Made by a program: the position numbers and the translations under genes. The notes beneath the pieces were generated by a model that saw only the letters and a list, made by a program, of their open reading frames with translations, was not told the origin of the DNA and ran no database searches. Shown piece after piece: positions 42,644 to 55,298 of a DNA stretch of 64,000 nucleotides. This stretch comes from Eleusine coracana subsp. coracana. Its lineage: Eukaryota > Streptophyta > Magnoliopsida > Poales > Poaceae. The stretch covers positions 34,785,462 to 34,849,461 of the forward strand of contig CM064424.1 of NCBI GenBank assembly GCA_032690845.1, in the 5' to 3' direction. Each line of letters starts with the position of its first letter. Position 1 is the first letter of the stretch.

Positions 42644-43460
42644 CTAAGCGCTCGTGGTCTAAGGAACTGGTGCAGCAACGTCCTCTGTAGGCTCTGCTCC
42701 TGCCTACTCCTGAGGTGGATCCTGTTGTGCTCCCTGAGCCTGTGCCGCGTGAGCATCTAGCTGCTCAAAGAAACCAAGGTCTACATGCGAGTATGATCTG
42801 CTGTCCTGTGCTATTGTAGTGACCATGGCAGTCTCCTGAGCTCAACTCTGGAGTAGCACAATGTCTGGCATGTCCTACTGAGAGAAGCCTCCATGGACAA
42901 GATCCTCTGCTGCCTGTGGGGTAAGAGTGGTAACAGTGGCAGTAAGAGGTGGAGCTAAAACCGTAGCTGTCTCTAGGGCAGTCTAGGAGTCTGCACGAGT
43001 AATGTGCACAATGTCTGAGAACGGACTCCTGACCGGTACGTGCTATGAGCTGGAGGGTCCTGCCATCTATGAGCTCGAGGAGTGTGATGGTGAGACAAAC
43101 AACATAGACACAAAGAAGGCTGACACGGGAGAGAGCTATGCTAAAGAGAAAGTCTGTCCTGCTCCCCCTGTCGGTAAGACCCTTGAGAGTGATAGTCCAC
43201 TAGACTGTGCTATCATCTAGGCTGTGAAGGGTCCTGGCTGAGTCTACAACTGCTGGAACTGAGGTAACACTGAAGGTCCTGGCTGCTGACCGGCCTCCCT
43301 CTGAGTAAGCTCTGTCATCTGAGTCACCAGAGCGAAGACAAGTGCCATCTACTAACGTTGATGATCTGCCTGTCCTCTGATGTGCTCCATCATCTAACGC
43401 CTGTCCTCTAACACACTGTGTAGAAACTCACCCAGCCGTCCTGCTAGTGCTGTCACTGTG

Positions 43461-46400
43461 TGTGACACCCAGGTGTCTCATTTCTTGCTTAGCACAATTG
43501 CCAATAATTTTGAACTCAAGTATGAGCATGAAATAATGGGAGCAAGTTAAAAATGGAATTTCCTCAAGCCAAAATAAAACCCTGCAAGAAAAAACTTTGA
43601 AGCAAATTAAATTTCTATAAATCATAGACCAAATAATTACATCAGAACTATGGTAATAATAAAATAGAATTTTGGGCCAAAAACTAGAATTATATTCCAA
43701 TAGGAAATCAATCAAATAAATGGTTTAACCCTAGAATTGATTTAATTTTAATTAATAATTCTAACTAAATTATTTCTTTTCTGGCCAAATATATTTCACA
43801 AATAAATTAACCTTATCTTAATTAACCCACAGTTCAATTTTAGCTTAATTGGACTTAAGGAAGTATTTTAAATCAATTAAAACAAAACTAGGGATTCCTT
43901 TGCAAGCTTTTCAAAAACCCGAGGACCTTTCTGCAAAAATTGCTTGTCTTCTTCCTTCCGTCGCCTCTCCCGCCCGCGCACATCGCGCGATTTCTCTATC
44001 GCCGCTGCCACCTTGGAACTCGCCGCCGCACTCCCGCGCCTCCGCATTAGCCGTCGCCGCACCCCACTGCCGTCCGACCGCTAGCCGCCGCTGCTCCACG
44101 TTTCTTTTCTTCTGCCCAAGACTGTCGTGCTCCCTGTTCCCGGCTGAAGCCGCTCCCCGCCGTGCTCGACTCTGCTGCCTCGATTCCCCTAACTGACAGC
44201 TCTCGCTTTCTGACCGAAGGCCAGCCCCTCGTGCCCGCTCCATCGCATCACGACAGCCGCCCTGCCACTACTCGCCGCTAGCTGCCGTCGATGCAAGTTA
44301 CTTTCATCCCTGCCTGATGCCGCTAGGCCTGCCGCCGTGTCCTTGATTTTCGATGGCCAGCAACTCCCCGCTTTCCTCCGCAGACTGCTCCCGCCCGCGC
44401 GTGATCGACCCGTCCCCTCACCCCTGCTCCCTTCCTCGCCGCACGCTGCTACCAGCCAAACGCTCGAGTTGCTTTCCCATCTGCCGTGCTCTACCTCTGC
44501 TACCGCGCTTGCTCTGCTCCCCGCACTCCCAACGGCTCCTGAAGACCCGGCGTTTCTCAAAGATACACGTGCGCACCTGCCCCAGTTTCTCGACAAAGAA
44601 CCTGAGTCCTTGGCCTTTAAATACCCCCCCTGTTCACTCCCTTCTCTTCCAAACCATTCCCGCCATTGCCAGAGCCGACCTCAAGCTCAAACTCCCGGCC
44701 ACTCACTCCCTCCTGAGCCAAGTCGAGAGCAGCAATGAACGCGCCTACCTTCCCGCTGCATTCTCGCACACTGGCTCGCCCAATCTTCCGGGGAGCTTGG
44801 CCAATTGGAAGAATCTCTGGACTCTACTCCTCGCTGGTCGCTGACGACGCGCTCCCAAATTTCGGCGATCCTGGTGAACCCCGTCTCCCCTTTCTTCTTC
44901 TCATTGATGCGCAAGTTTCTTATGATCACTCCTGACCCCTCGCTTTTTTGATTCCATGATCAAGAACGTCGGCATTGAACTTTTCCCCCGCCGACCCCTT
45001 CTGCGCCGCCGTGTCCGAGCCGCCTCCACGGTGAGCCCTATCTTCTGGCCTTCCACGACGATCGCCAACCTGAGCCGGCCGCAGTCGGTTGCTGCCCCGA
45101 GTCCACCCCGCGACATCGCTGGACCTCTGCCTTCTGCCGCCTCTTGCCGACGGCCATTCTCCGGTGAGCTTCCGACTTCACGAACCCCTCCTTTGTGCTC
45201 TCCTTGATGCGCGCATTGTTTTTCCCCTCCTACGGTGAGGTTTCGTCGCTCACCGTCGCCTGTGGCGAGCCCTCCAGCAAGCCTCGGCCGCGCGCCGCCG
45301 CGCTCCAGCTAAGCTGACTGGCAGCTGAGCTGGCATCCAGTTGGCACTGATGTGGCTGCCACATGGCACTGACGTGTCAATTGTTTAAACCCAGAAAATA
45401 CCACAAGATTGATAGAACTTCAAAAATGCATAGTAAATTCATTTTAAGTCCAAATGACCTCAAATCAATTTTGTTAGTTTCATAATAATGTTCTCTATTT
45501 TAGTAAAATAATAACCAACTACCTCTGTTAATATAATTTAGTAAATTAAATAACTTGTGTAAACACTAATTTATTCCTTATTAATTATGTACAAGCAATT
45601 TCATTCCAATCTTTTGCATGTATTCTTGATTCATACTAATACAACACCCTGATTTTTGGCTAAGTCAAATCTGCAGTATTTAATATTCTATTAATTAACT
45701 AATGCTTTAACTTGAATAAATTCTAGTAATTAAAATAATACTGTCCAGAGGCTATAACTTGGTGAAAATGCACTTCATCTATGTCTCTGTTCATGATAAA
45801 TCACTCATGTCCAGAATCAGTTGTTTACTATTTTAATTGTTTAATTGTTTTCAAGCTAGATCAACCCTAATTAAATGATCCACACACATGAAATAATGAA
45901 AGTCTAATTTGCTTCCTTGAAGCATATAGCTTTGAGAACTTATTAATAAGGTTGTTAACATCAAAACACGAATGCAATATGCATCCATCATTTTGTTGCA
46001 TTTATCATATCATTGCATGTAACGGTGTTTCAACACTACCGTTAAACCCTTGTTCATCAATAGGTAATGACACTCAGTGATGAGGACTTCACCATGCTGG
46101 ATACGCATATATCATGGCCTTCCCCAAGTTACAAGTCGTCACCAACTCGGTCGCCGTGTTCGTCTCGGATTTAGCCGACACCCCTTCACGATTTTGATGA
46201 TATCTCCCACATCCGACGTCCAAACGAGGCGTTCTTTGATGCGTTGGAAAGGGGACGACGATGCCGTCATTTTGGTTCTGGTCTTATCTCCAGAAGGGTC
46301 GTGAGTCATAATATGTGACCATGACAAGGTGCTGTGCCACCTATTTTGGACCAACTTGGCCATGTATCGTGTCGGGCCTTAAGCCCATGTTATAGGCGCC

Positions 46401-48263
46401 ACCCCTGGTCGCCCCCAACCCTAGGATGTCTTTGTTTCCTACATAAACTCAGTAGCCACCATCTTATAGTTTTGGGTTTTGTTTAGTTCAGTTTTCCAGA
46501 GAGAAACTTGATCGAATTATTATAACTGTGGCGACAAGTCCTTCTACAGTAATCCAGGGCTCCTGTTCTTGTTCTACACCACTGTGGCGATTAGTCCTTT
46601 TGTGTTCAGAGCTTGAACCTTTTCTTGTGATTTGCTTCATCCATATTTGCAATTTCAGATTGCGTGTTTATCCTCCCTTGCTTGTGTTCTCGATTTCGCT
46701 TGCAGGAACAATCAAGTTGTGCTTGGTGTAACGGTTGCGGGGTTGGATCGTGTCTGATTCAAGCCGGGTCATCCACGCCGAGTTCCCTAAATTCGAGTTT
46801 ATCCCCTTACATCTCGGAAGATTGGGCCATATCTACATCACTCAGGAGCAGGAGCCCGACGTCCAGCAGGACCAAGAGCCTGAAGAGCAAGAGAATGTAG
46901 TAGCTAACACTTGGGTGGATCCAGGCAAGCCCCAGTTTGCACTAGTTTATATCACTACTAGAGTCTATGTTTATTTGTTGCATTAGGTCGTAGGAGTTGC
47001 TTGAAACCCACCTTGCATGTTATCCCAAACGAATTATGCTACTGTTATTAGAACCTTGGTAGGATCGGTACTAAATGCTATGCTTAGTAATTAATAAGTC
47101 TCGGTAGTTATCATGCTTACTATGGAATAGATTTGATCACTAAAATGGAGCTTATAAAATGAGTTTATTCTTATGTATGGCCGGGCAGGGAATTTGCATG
47201 TGTAGGTTTGCAGCAACACATGGGTGTTGGCTGCGGTAGCCCTGTCTTGCCCACTCTAGGACCCGTCCGTGGTCGGCCCCTTGATCAAGTTTTGAACAGT
47301 ACCGAATGCATGCTAGTTTCATGGGCACTAGTAAACCGATGCAGCATTAAAGACCGCTTATATCAAGGACGGTTAAGGTGTGTTGGTCTTAGGACCCCTC
47401 GGCTGCAGGAGTGGGCTGTCCATACCGCGAAGTACTGCTGGCAGGATGGCATGCCCGCTCGACATCACCACACCCGGGTCTGGATGTGGGTGGTTTTTCT
47501 TGTGAAAGGTTGCCATATACGACCTTAATTGGTGTGTATGTGTCGTATTATTCGGGTTTTCCCAACTGGTGTAAATCAACTGCAATTGCTGTCCCTCGCA
47601 GTAATGAGTACCGCTTATTCACCACGCCAATCACGTAATTGCACATGACATCATGGATATGGACTGGTATTGGTTATTACGGATATATTTTATTGTTCTA
47701 TTGTTGCACTTATTTTATGTATTGTTTTATTATCTTGTTGTTGCAACTAATGTTATATTCAGCACAATCCATTTAATCTGAAAATAAAACTTGATAGAAC
47801 TAATAGGTTCCCTAGTGCGAGTCCTTTTTAAACAAGCCACCTATTAGAGCTATTGCATGTCTAGGTTTTTGACGGGTAAGTCTTGCTGAGTAATTAGTAC
47901 TCAGGCTTTATGCTTATGTGGTTTTCAGGTACTGAAGAAATAGAATTGCCTGTAGATGTGTTGCCTTAGACGTGCAAGTCCCTGAGGGTTGGACTGCCCA
48001 CTGGGAGTCTGATCTACCGCCGCAGTGATTGTGAGTGCTGCTAGGGTGTTGATTCTTCGGGCATGAATCATCACCATGCTGTATCGTCAAGCTCGTAGAT
48101 TTTATCGTTATTTCGCTTCCGCTGTTTTCAAAACTTCATGAACTTGTAATTCCGCTGCACTTTGATGTAATAATTGAACTTAAATTTGGATCATTGTTGT
48201 ATTATCAAGTGTCTGCGTTACCAGCACCTTCGGGACCTCAATCCTCCGGGAAGGGGCGCCTCA
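43461..48263 (+). repeat. Tekay-type solo LTR (4.8 kb with nested insertion)
   Basis: It starts TGTGACACCC and ends GCGCCTCA, with the perfect duplication ctgtg (43456-43460 and 48264-48268). The interrupted ORF is continuous across it. Removing the nested solo LTR leaves about 4.0 kb. It shares layout and words with the 59378-63253 LTR (read in its own orientation): the TGTGACA start, a GC-rich block (about 43950-45330), a later TTGACGGGTAAGTCTTGC word (47870-47887) and a CGCTTCCGC word near the end. A likely TATA box, CCTTTAAATACC, lies at 44614-44625 with a pyrimidine-rich patch after it. Confidence 0.85.
46078..46840 (+). repeat. CRM-like solo LTR, copy 2 (763 bp)
   Basis: It starts TGATGAGGACTTCACC, ends CTACATCA, and is flanked by the perfect duplication ctcag (46073-46077 and 46841-46845). 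It is nearly identical along its length to 39475-40241. It lies inside the Tekay solo LTR and is therefore younger than it. Confidence 0.92.
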
Positions 48264-49776
48264 CTGTGACAGTGTCCTCAGACTGCGAACCCATCGGCTG
48301 GGGAAGTGCTCCTGTGTTGGTTGACTCAGGAATCACCATCTCTGACTGAGCTGCCTGCTCGTGAACTACCGGTGACTCCTGCTCCTCCTCTCCTGTGTGC
48401 TGGCTGGAGGTAGACTGGGATCCCCTGGGGACTCTAGGTGAGTAGCTGGTGGTCACTTCAGGGAAAGCATCGTACTGCTCCTCCGTCACTAGGCCCATCA
48501 TCCTTGTGAGATAACAGATGTAGGGACCATAGACCAAGTGACATCCTCCAACCCTCTTAGAAATGACCTCCTCCATCTCTCCAATGAGAAGGTCTACCAA
48601 GTAAAAAGTCTGCCTCCTCAAGATGGCTGCTACAGCCCACTGGTGTAAGAGCGTGAACTCCTCTCTGTAGCCAGACCTGGGTATGATAGTCCTGGTGACT
48701 ATCGCTCTCACCACCTTGGCCTCTGTAGTGAGTCTTGCAGGGCCTCTCTCAAAACCTGGAGTGTGGAGAGGTGGGAAAGCAATCGACACGAGGTCGTCTG
48801 AAGGCAGCTTCCCTCCCTGAGGTCTGCGGGGTGGCTTCAGCGTAACGTAGGCACTCCTGTAAAGTTGAAAGTCTGAAGCCAGGAGTCCTAGGTGGGAGAT
48901 CAGGTCCTCCCTGGTGACATGGTGTGGCTGCCCTCTGAACAGGAACCAGATCTCTAAGCGGTCTCTAGCAACCCACAACATCGCATAGAAGTCGAGGACC
49001 ACGTCCTCTCTGAACCTGAGTGGAGCAATGACTAGCTCTGCTAGGCCTGGAAGGTATGAGAAGTACTACTCCATGTCTGTGCCTGTGGCCCTCCTCATGG
49101 CCTGATAGGTGGTGTACTGTTGCGGTACAAGCACCCTGTCACTCGTCCTCAAGGCTACACAATGTCTCAAGCTCTCTCCTATCCTCCTCTAGAGCACTGT
49201 CTAGTACCTCTCTCCAGTAGCGGGGTCTCGGGGAACTGGATCCCACTAATCAAAGGACACGAACCAAAGTACCTTAAGGTCCTTTGCAGGAACCTTGAGG
49301 ATATCCGGCTCTCCGGCTACCTGAACCAGTCTCTACAGCCTTCTCGTGTACACCTCACAGGTGCACTTCGGGTCTCCTGCCCGGTAAGCTGTCCTCTGGG
49401 GAACAGTCTACTCTGCCTCCTCCTCTGACTCCTCCTGCTCAGACTCCTCCTCCTGCTGCCTGAAGGATCCCTGATCTGCAGTTCTTGACAATCTACCCTG
49501 ACGGAAAACCGGAGTACGCTAAGGCCATGGCGGTGGTACCACTCCGACAGCTAGAGGTGTTGTCCTTTGCCTGGTGCTCCTCCTTAGACCATGTGCCTTA
49601 CGAGGCTGCTCTAGGATCAGACGTGACCCCGGAGTCCTCCGTGACTGATCCATGGCATCTAGGTGCCTGGCCACTCTCCTGGCTCTCTTTGACTCTGGAT
49701 CCAGTCTCGGTCTCTGCTTGGTCTTGGGGTTCTCAGGCATCTTCCCCTTGCCTTTGTCCTGTCCTGACCCTGCCAT

Positions 49777-51022
49777 CTGACTGCTGCTGTTGTCACCTGA
49801 GAGAAGAATCCAACACACCGAGGAGAACAAACACTGCAGGCCTTGCTCTGATCACTGGAAAAAGGTCAAGACTTGAACTTTGCCGGTAATGAAGAGCAAG
49901 AAGGGAGAGGCAACAGCGGCTCTGTGGGTGCGGCGGCACTAGCGGCAGTGGCACTGGAGGTGCACGGTGGCGGCAAGTTCGGGACATGCTCTCGGCGTCG
50001 ATGTGGAACGAGGATAGGACCAAAGCGATTTTGACCTAAGTCAAAAGACACACGGATGGCCGAGATTGAACAAGGAATCGATCAACGGCTCGGATCGGGA
50101 TTCGCTTCACACGATCAACTCGAGTGACCGGATGGTACGGTCTTTGGACTAGACGGTCCAGTCTACTCTGGGTCTACTGACAATCCATATGTACCGGATG
50201 GTCCGGTCACTAGGACCGTACTATCCAGTCTGTACGACCAGACTCTCTAGAACACTGTGCCCGAGGGCACTGATCGGACTATATGTTCTGAAGATCGGAC
50301 TATATGGTCACTACCAAATTTTCGCTGAATCAAGGAATTTCTCCATTTTCCAAGTGGCCTCGCTAAACACACAAATAAACACCACACTTGGAATATAGAG
50401 GGAACTCTCAAACACTCATTTTCAAATAGTGGCACTCCATGGCCTCATAATTTTTGCAAATGCCAAATGAAAGATCGAGCAAATAAGAACCAAGGCAAAT
50501 AAGAACCAAAGGGTATGTATGAGCCTTAGTCCATGAACCACAGGAGTAGATTTAACCTCGGAGTTCATACGAGCTAGCTCAATGGGCATAAAGCACAATC
50601 CTTTCCTTTGGTCACACTTATGGAGATGTAATCTCATATAGAGCATGATGCACAAGTCCAAGTATGACAAGCCTCCTTTGTGATTCCTATATGATGGATG
50701 CAACAAGCAATTTACATATGAAAGTAAACATGCCATGTGAATGCAAGCAATATTAAAGACATAACACAAAGGAAACCTAACAATGTCAAGTTTGAACCCC
50801 TCCCAAGCTTTCTCACTATAAGCCATGCCCTTGCCTTGAGAGAAGTCAAACCACCATCTCAAGCACTCCCCCTTGCTTATAGCTATCTTGGATGGGTTAG
50901 ACATTGACTAATTTTTATGTGTTTTTCTTTTAGTTATTTACACATGCATGGATGCAAAGCATACTAGTCACAAAGGAGTCCTAATTACCATGTAATGCTA
51001 GAGAAAGAAAAACACACTACAA
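49777..51022 (-). other. spacer between gag and the second ORF, with palindromes
   Basis: No credible frame was seen. It holds the leader of the second ORF (49777-50040). A cluster of GACCGGAC-type words at 50125-50310 (for example ACCGGATGGTCCGGT at 50193-50207) lies in an internal region, not in the LTR. The block homologous to 8560-8950 is at about 50540-50920. Pol would normally lie here. Confidence 0.65.
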
Positions 51023-53151
51023 CTACAAAGAACATACATGATTACCTCCCTCATGAGTAGATAGGTCGTTGAGGTCCATGTAACTTGTGGTGGACTTTAC
51101 ATGATCTTCATGAAAGCACTCAGTCCACCACCACCACAATCTAGGTCTTGTTCTTGGGCACCCACTTGTACGTAGCCGATCTCTCAAGATCAACAATGCA
51201 CTTAGGCACCCATATGCTCTTGACCTTCTTCTTCTTGTTTGGTGGTCCCAAGGCCTAAGCTTTGACCTTGCCATCCTTGTTCCTAAAAAGCTTGAAATGT
51301 GCGTTCTCATGGAACAAGTTAGTGTTAGATAAAACAATGGAACTTCTCACCATGGGACAATTCTTGGTGGCGTGGCCATCCTTGCAATACCTCTCGCAAT
51401 AGTAGTCATCGACGAGAATGGGTTTGATCCATGCGGGGATGGAATCACCGTCCCTATGATATCGATGGCGGCGGGATATGAGCCAAGTCCCCCATGGGAG
51501 ACATTGTTCACAAGGTTCCTCCCAAGAATCTCCTTGTGGATGGCTCTACCACGTGTGAGTCTCTCAAAGACGTCCATCACCATCTTCCTCTCTTCCTTGA
51601 GCTTGTGATAGTCCTCTAAAACAAATGGCCCAAGAGAAGAAACCTCGACCGAGGTGGTTAGTTCATCACACATAGTAGAAGCATCACTCTTTGATGAACT
51701 AGAGGAGGGAGAGGCAAGGTTCTCAATGTCGATGGCCTCATAAGTGATCTTGAGGACCTTGTACTTCTTATGAAGCTCTACATGATCACCCTTGAGTTTG
51801 TCATAACTCTTGTTTAGGGACTCATGAGATGTGACAAGGTCGTTGAGCTCACTCTCAAGCTCACCAACACGGTCCTTAGCCAACTTACACTCTTTTCTTA
51901 CCACCTCCAACATCTTGGATTTCTTGACGGCGATGTCGCGAGCTTGCTCAAGCATACTCCAAAGCTCGGCACATGAAAGCTCCTCATCATCGCTGCTCTA
52001 ATCCTCACTCTCCCCAAGTTGGCTCGTGGCCATGAGGCATGTGAGAGGTAGAGAAAGAGCTCGTGTAGGTGTGGTCTTGATCATGGCTAGGCCGGCCACT
52101 TCTTCGTCACTTGAGGAAGAGGACTCATCCTTGAGTTGTCGCTTGTCCACTCTCCAACAAGGGCCTTGCGAGAGAACTTCTTCTTGTAGTCTTGAGCTTT
52201 GCCTTTGCCTTTGTTCTTGTCCTTGTTGAAGAACCTCTTCTTCTTGTGCTTGGCCTTGGGGTCTTCTTCCTTTTCTTCACTTGAGTCTTGTGACTTGAAT
52301 GCTTCTTTCTTGGGCTTTGGGAAATCTCGGACAAAGTGATTCTTTGAGCCACAATTGAAGCACTTGCCTCTTGACTTGGAAGCATACTTGTTGTTGAAGT
52401 TCTTCATCTTCCTCATGAGAAGAGCCAAGTCTTCGGTCAAGTCACCCTCATCATTATCTTCCTCATCATCTTCCTCAATGATCACCTTCTTCTTGTTCTT
52501 CTTGCTCTTGCTAGATTCTTGCTTGTCAGTCGGTAGAGCAAGATTGGATGGTTGAGGATCATCCAACCCATTTTGGTTGCTCTCAAAGGCGGTGATCTTG
52601 CCAAGTACATCCTTCATGGTCTTGGTCTTGAGGTCACCTTGCAAGATGAAGGTGATGATGGACTCCTACTTGGGGTCCTTGAAGAGCCTCAAGAATCTTC
52701 TTATCACCTCAACGGGTTTCATCTTGAAATCATCCCCAAGTGCATTGATCTCCACCACTAGTACATGAAAACAAGAATGAACAGTGTTAGCTCTCTCATG
52801 TGGCAATCTAGTGAAGTTATCATACTTGTTCTTTAGCACATAGTATCTTTCCTCTTTGACATCACTGGTGCCCTCATAGAGCCCATGAATCTCAGTCCAG
52901 ATACCATGTGCTGAGGAACTAGCATCTAACTGAGCGAAAACATCCTTATTGATGCAAGCAAACAAAGCATTCTTGGCCTTAGCATTACACTTACTGTAGT
53001 CAGGCTCAAGTAGGTTCACATTCGTAGCGGACTCGTGAGTGACTGACCATATCTCCGGATCAAGGAACTGAAGGTAGGCTGGCATGCGAGCCTTCCAATA
53101 AGCATAGTCCTCACTATTGAATATGGGAACATTCCCCGCCTGTCCCGGCAT
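51023..53151 (-). pseudogene. gag: SIRE/Maximus-like copia gag
   Basis: The minus-strand start at 53151, about 50 bp after the LTR, gives MPGQAGNVPIFNSEDYAYWK, followed by a UBN2/Retrotran_gag_2-style domain (NALFACINKDVFAQLDASSS, YYVLKNKYDNFTRLPHERAN). An in-frame TAG at 52666-52668 is the first break. The frame continues to a zinc knuckle, CFNCGSKNHFVRDF, whose last Cys is replaced by Phe, then a Lys-rich stretch and EWTSDNS, where a frameshift occurs (about 52128). A coiled-coil-like segment follows (51347-51955; KKSKMLEVVRKECKLAKDRV). A second, frame-broken Cys/His stretch near 51350-51410 corresponds to the knuckle at 9123-9728. Gag would form the particle. Confidence 0.85.
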
Positions 53152-53190
53152 CCTTACTCAAGATGGTGAAGCCTCAAAGATGAGCATTTG

Positions 53191-53202
53191 GCTCTGATAC
53201 CA
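53191..53202 (-). promoter_or_regulatory. primer-binding site, tRNA-iMet type
   Basis: Minus strand TGGTATCAGAGC, the standard plant initiator-Met site, two bases from the LTR end at 53205. Confidence 0.92.
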
Positions 53203-53204
53203 CT

Positions 53205-53781
53205 TGTAAGGACCGATGGCGTACCGAGAGGGGGGGGGGGTGAATCGGTAAGCCGCTCATGAATCCAAATACTTCAATTCCACTACTTAAGTCTAACAAG
53301 ATAAGCAACCTAAACAAGTCTAGTAGGCTAAGACCCTACACATGCTAGTGTTCATGATAAGATAAAGTGCGGAAGCCAATCACACTAGCCTATGCAAGTC
53401 AGAAATCACCCTACTCACTAGAGCACACAAATGCGGAATAGTAAAGAGAGGGTCAAGGAATGCTCATGATTTTTTCCTGAGGTCTCGGAAGGATGGCGCC
53501 TCCCCTAATCCTTGTTGGACCACTCTCGCTGGAGTCCCGGTCCCTCCCGCCACCAAGTGGAGTTCTCGCCCACGAGCCCGCAATCGCTCCTCGAGTGAAG
53601 ACACGGTGTTCGTCACCATAGCACAAAGCTCAAGCTCGCCTCCCTTGAGAATTTGCCGGACTCCTCGAGTTGACACGGGCGCTCACTAGAGATGCCCCTT
53701 TCAACGGCAGGCTCAATCCGTGTACAAACGTGTGACGGCCTTCACAACCAATCATGATAGGCTCGATCACTGACACCTAGC
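53205..53781 (-). repeat. 5' LTR fragment (last ~577 bp) of minus copia-derived element
   Basis: The plus-strand start is TGTAAGGACCG (the minus-strand LTR end is CTTACA). A poly-G run at 53231-53240 is the reverse of the poly-C of other copies. The fragment breaks at about 53781 against Athila LTR sequence. Confidence 0.85.
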
Positions 53782-55290
53782 TATGGAATATGGCTAAGGA
53801 AAAAGGTCTACAAAATGGCCTAACCGGGAGAAGCCATGGGGCGACCCGGAGGGGTCGGCACCCGACCCAGGCTACCACCCGGCCTGGGTTGCCGCCCGGC
53901 CTGGGTTGGCCACCCGGGGTTGCCAGCCCATGAGGCCCATGAGGCTTACCGACCCCAAATTGGAGAATTCAGTGGGAACCAACAGAGGAACCGCCATCTG
54001 GACCAAAATCTGAGTCGTCCAAAGCAAGTCAGTTGGAAACCAACCAAATCTTGTGGCCACCCGGCCTGGCTTGTTGCTCGGCGGTGCATGCCGCCCGGCA
54101 CACGTGGCCGCCCGGTGGGGCAAATTTTGCCCACCGACTCTCCTCCTCCTTGAAGTACCTGCCAAGTCTCCGCCACAAATAAATAGAGGGGGAATTTGGC
54201 AGAAACAAGACATCAAGCAAGTGAAACACATTGGAATCCATTTCCCACTACTTGTGCTACTTAGTAGAGTAGGTTAGTTAGTCGGGAGTTAGAATCTAGT
54301 TGAGAGCATCGCTCGGGATTCGGAAGTCGTCTCGGAGTCTTGGTATGAGCTCTCTTGTATCTTTTCTCTTTTTGTAAGACTTATCCCTTATCAATATAAT
54401 TATCTTTTCCTTTATATCTTGTCAAGTATTTATCCTTACTTAGTCAATTTCCTCAAGTTACAATTATCATGAAAGAACTTTGAAGCATAGTTTACGGGAT
54501 TCCCGACTAGGATTTAATTAAGTTTAGTTCTTGAATAGAACATAGACTTGGTTATTCCCTGGCTATTCTTCCGCTAGGCCAACGAAAGAATATCTATTGA
54601 AAACGAAGGCGTGCCTAAGTTAACACTAGTTGGTTTTGCATTCTTCCCCACGGGCTGTGTGGTAGGCGGCAGGTGGTGACAGCCCTATCCATCCATTTAG
54701 TATTCCACCACGTTTGGGAAGTCTCAAGCAGGGCTGTCTAGCGGTAACGTGCCCACTAGTGTACGAGGTTAGTTACCGACCCTATTAGTGGATCATTGTC
54801 ATGCCCCGAAGTAAGCTTATTGGTGAAAGACTTGAGGCTGTACCATGAATTTGGTGTAAGCACTCAACCCGAGTAACTAGGATTTTTCACACTTGACTTA
54901 GATATAATAGAAAGATATAATCTTAGGAATTCTAGACTTAGACTCGCTATCCTCCCGGCTAGCTTAACCGATCTCTTTATCTATCTTAGTGCGGATTTCT
55001 CCTGTATCACTACTGCCCCAACTATTATTATTGAACATCCTTACCCCCGTCTTTGGTCAGTTGGTATAATTTTTATAGTTATATCTTTGTTAAACGAAGA
55101 TACTCTTACGCCTAGCTTCCCTGCGGAAAATAAATACGATACCTTGGAATACTCCCGGGTGAAATGCTACAATAGATGTTTCGTGCGCTTGCGGATTGGT
55201 TCACCCTTAAAGCATAACAAACATCAAATCATTTTTGGCATCGTATGAGGGATAGCGATATTCTTGATATGATGTTAAGAAATGCCAACA
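53782..55290 (+). repeat. Athila-type 5' LTR, 5' truncated (about 1.5 kb)
   Basis: It ends TGCCAACA directly before the primer-binding site. The GC-rich block with repeated CCCGGCCTGGGTTG words (53860-53930) and a TATA-like ACAAATAAATAG (54175-54186) fit the layout of 14208-16138 reversed. A decayed primer-binding-site copy is visible at 55236-55252. Confidence 0.88.
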
Positions 55291-55298
55291 AGCATTTC

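Larger units (their letters stand above)
42644..49776 (-). pseudogene. 'putative plant transposon protein'-like ORF (copy 2), split by solo LTR
   Basis: The minus-strand start at 49776 gives MAGSGQDKGKGKMPENPKTK, with stops and shifts before the well preserved segment 49002-48268. That segment holds the family core: MLWVARDRLEIWFLFRGQPH, HLGLLASDFQLYRSAYVTLK, VVRAIVTRTIIPRSGYREEF, WAVAAILRRQTFYLVDLLIG and HLVYGPYICYLTRMMGLVTE. This pattern resembles the plant-specific PF20167-type family, by recognition only. The frame is cut at 48263 by a Tekay solo LTR and continues at 43460 as a Gln/Ser/Thr-rich C-terminus to the stop at 42644-42646. It is found downstream of gag in a pol-less element, so it may be a captured or env-position gene. 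Its role is unknown. Confidence 0.7.
40604..53781 (-). mobile_element. minus-strand copia-derived element with gag and transposon-protein-like ORF, no pol
   Basis: Read from right to left: a truncated 5' LTR (53205-53781), an iMet primer-binding site (53191-53202), gag (51023-53151), a spacer, the transposon-protein-like ORF (42644-49776, split by a solo LTR), a spacer, a polypurine tract (42013-42026) and a truncated 3' LTR (40604-42012). No protease, integrase, RT or RNase H motif was seen. Both outer ends are cut, so no target duplication can be given. The layout matches the element at 1-4523. Confidence 0.8.

Noticed and set aside
43002..43220. 72-codon plus-strand open frame
   Set aside because: Antisense to the C-terminal part of the transposon-protein-like ORF; the same antisense frame exists at 1674-1955 of the other copy.
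44353..44844. 163-codon plus-strand frame, possible host gene exon
   Set aside because: Lies within the GC-rich part of a Tekay solo LTR bounded by a perfect target duplication; no domain seen.
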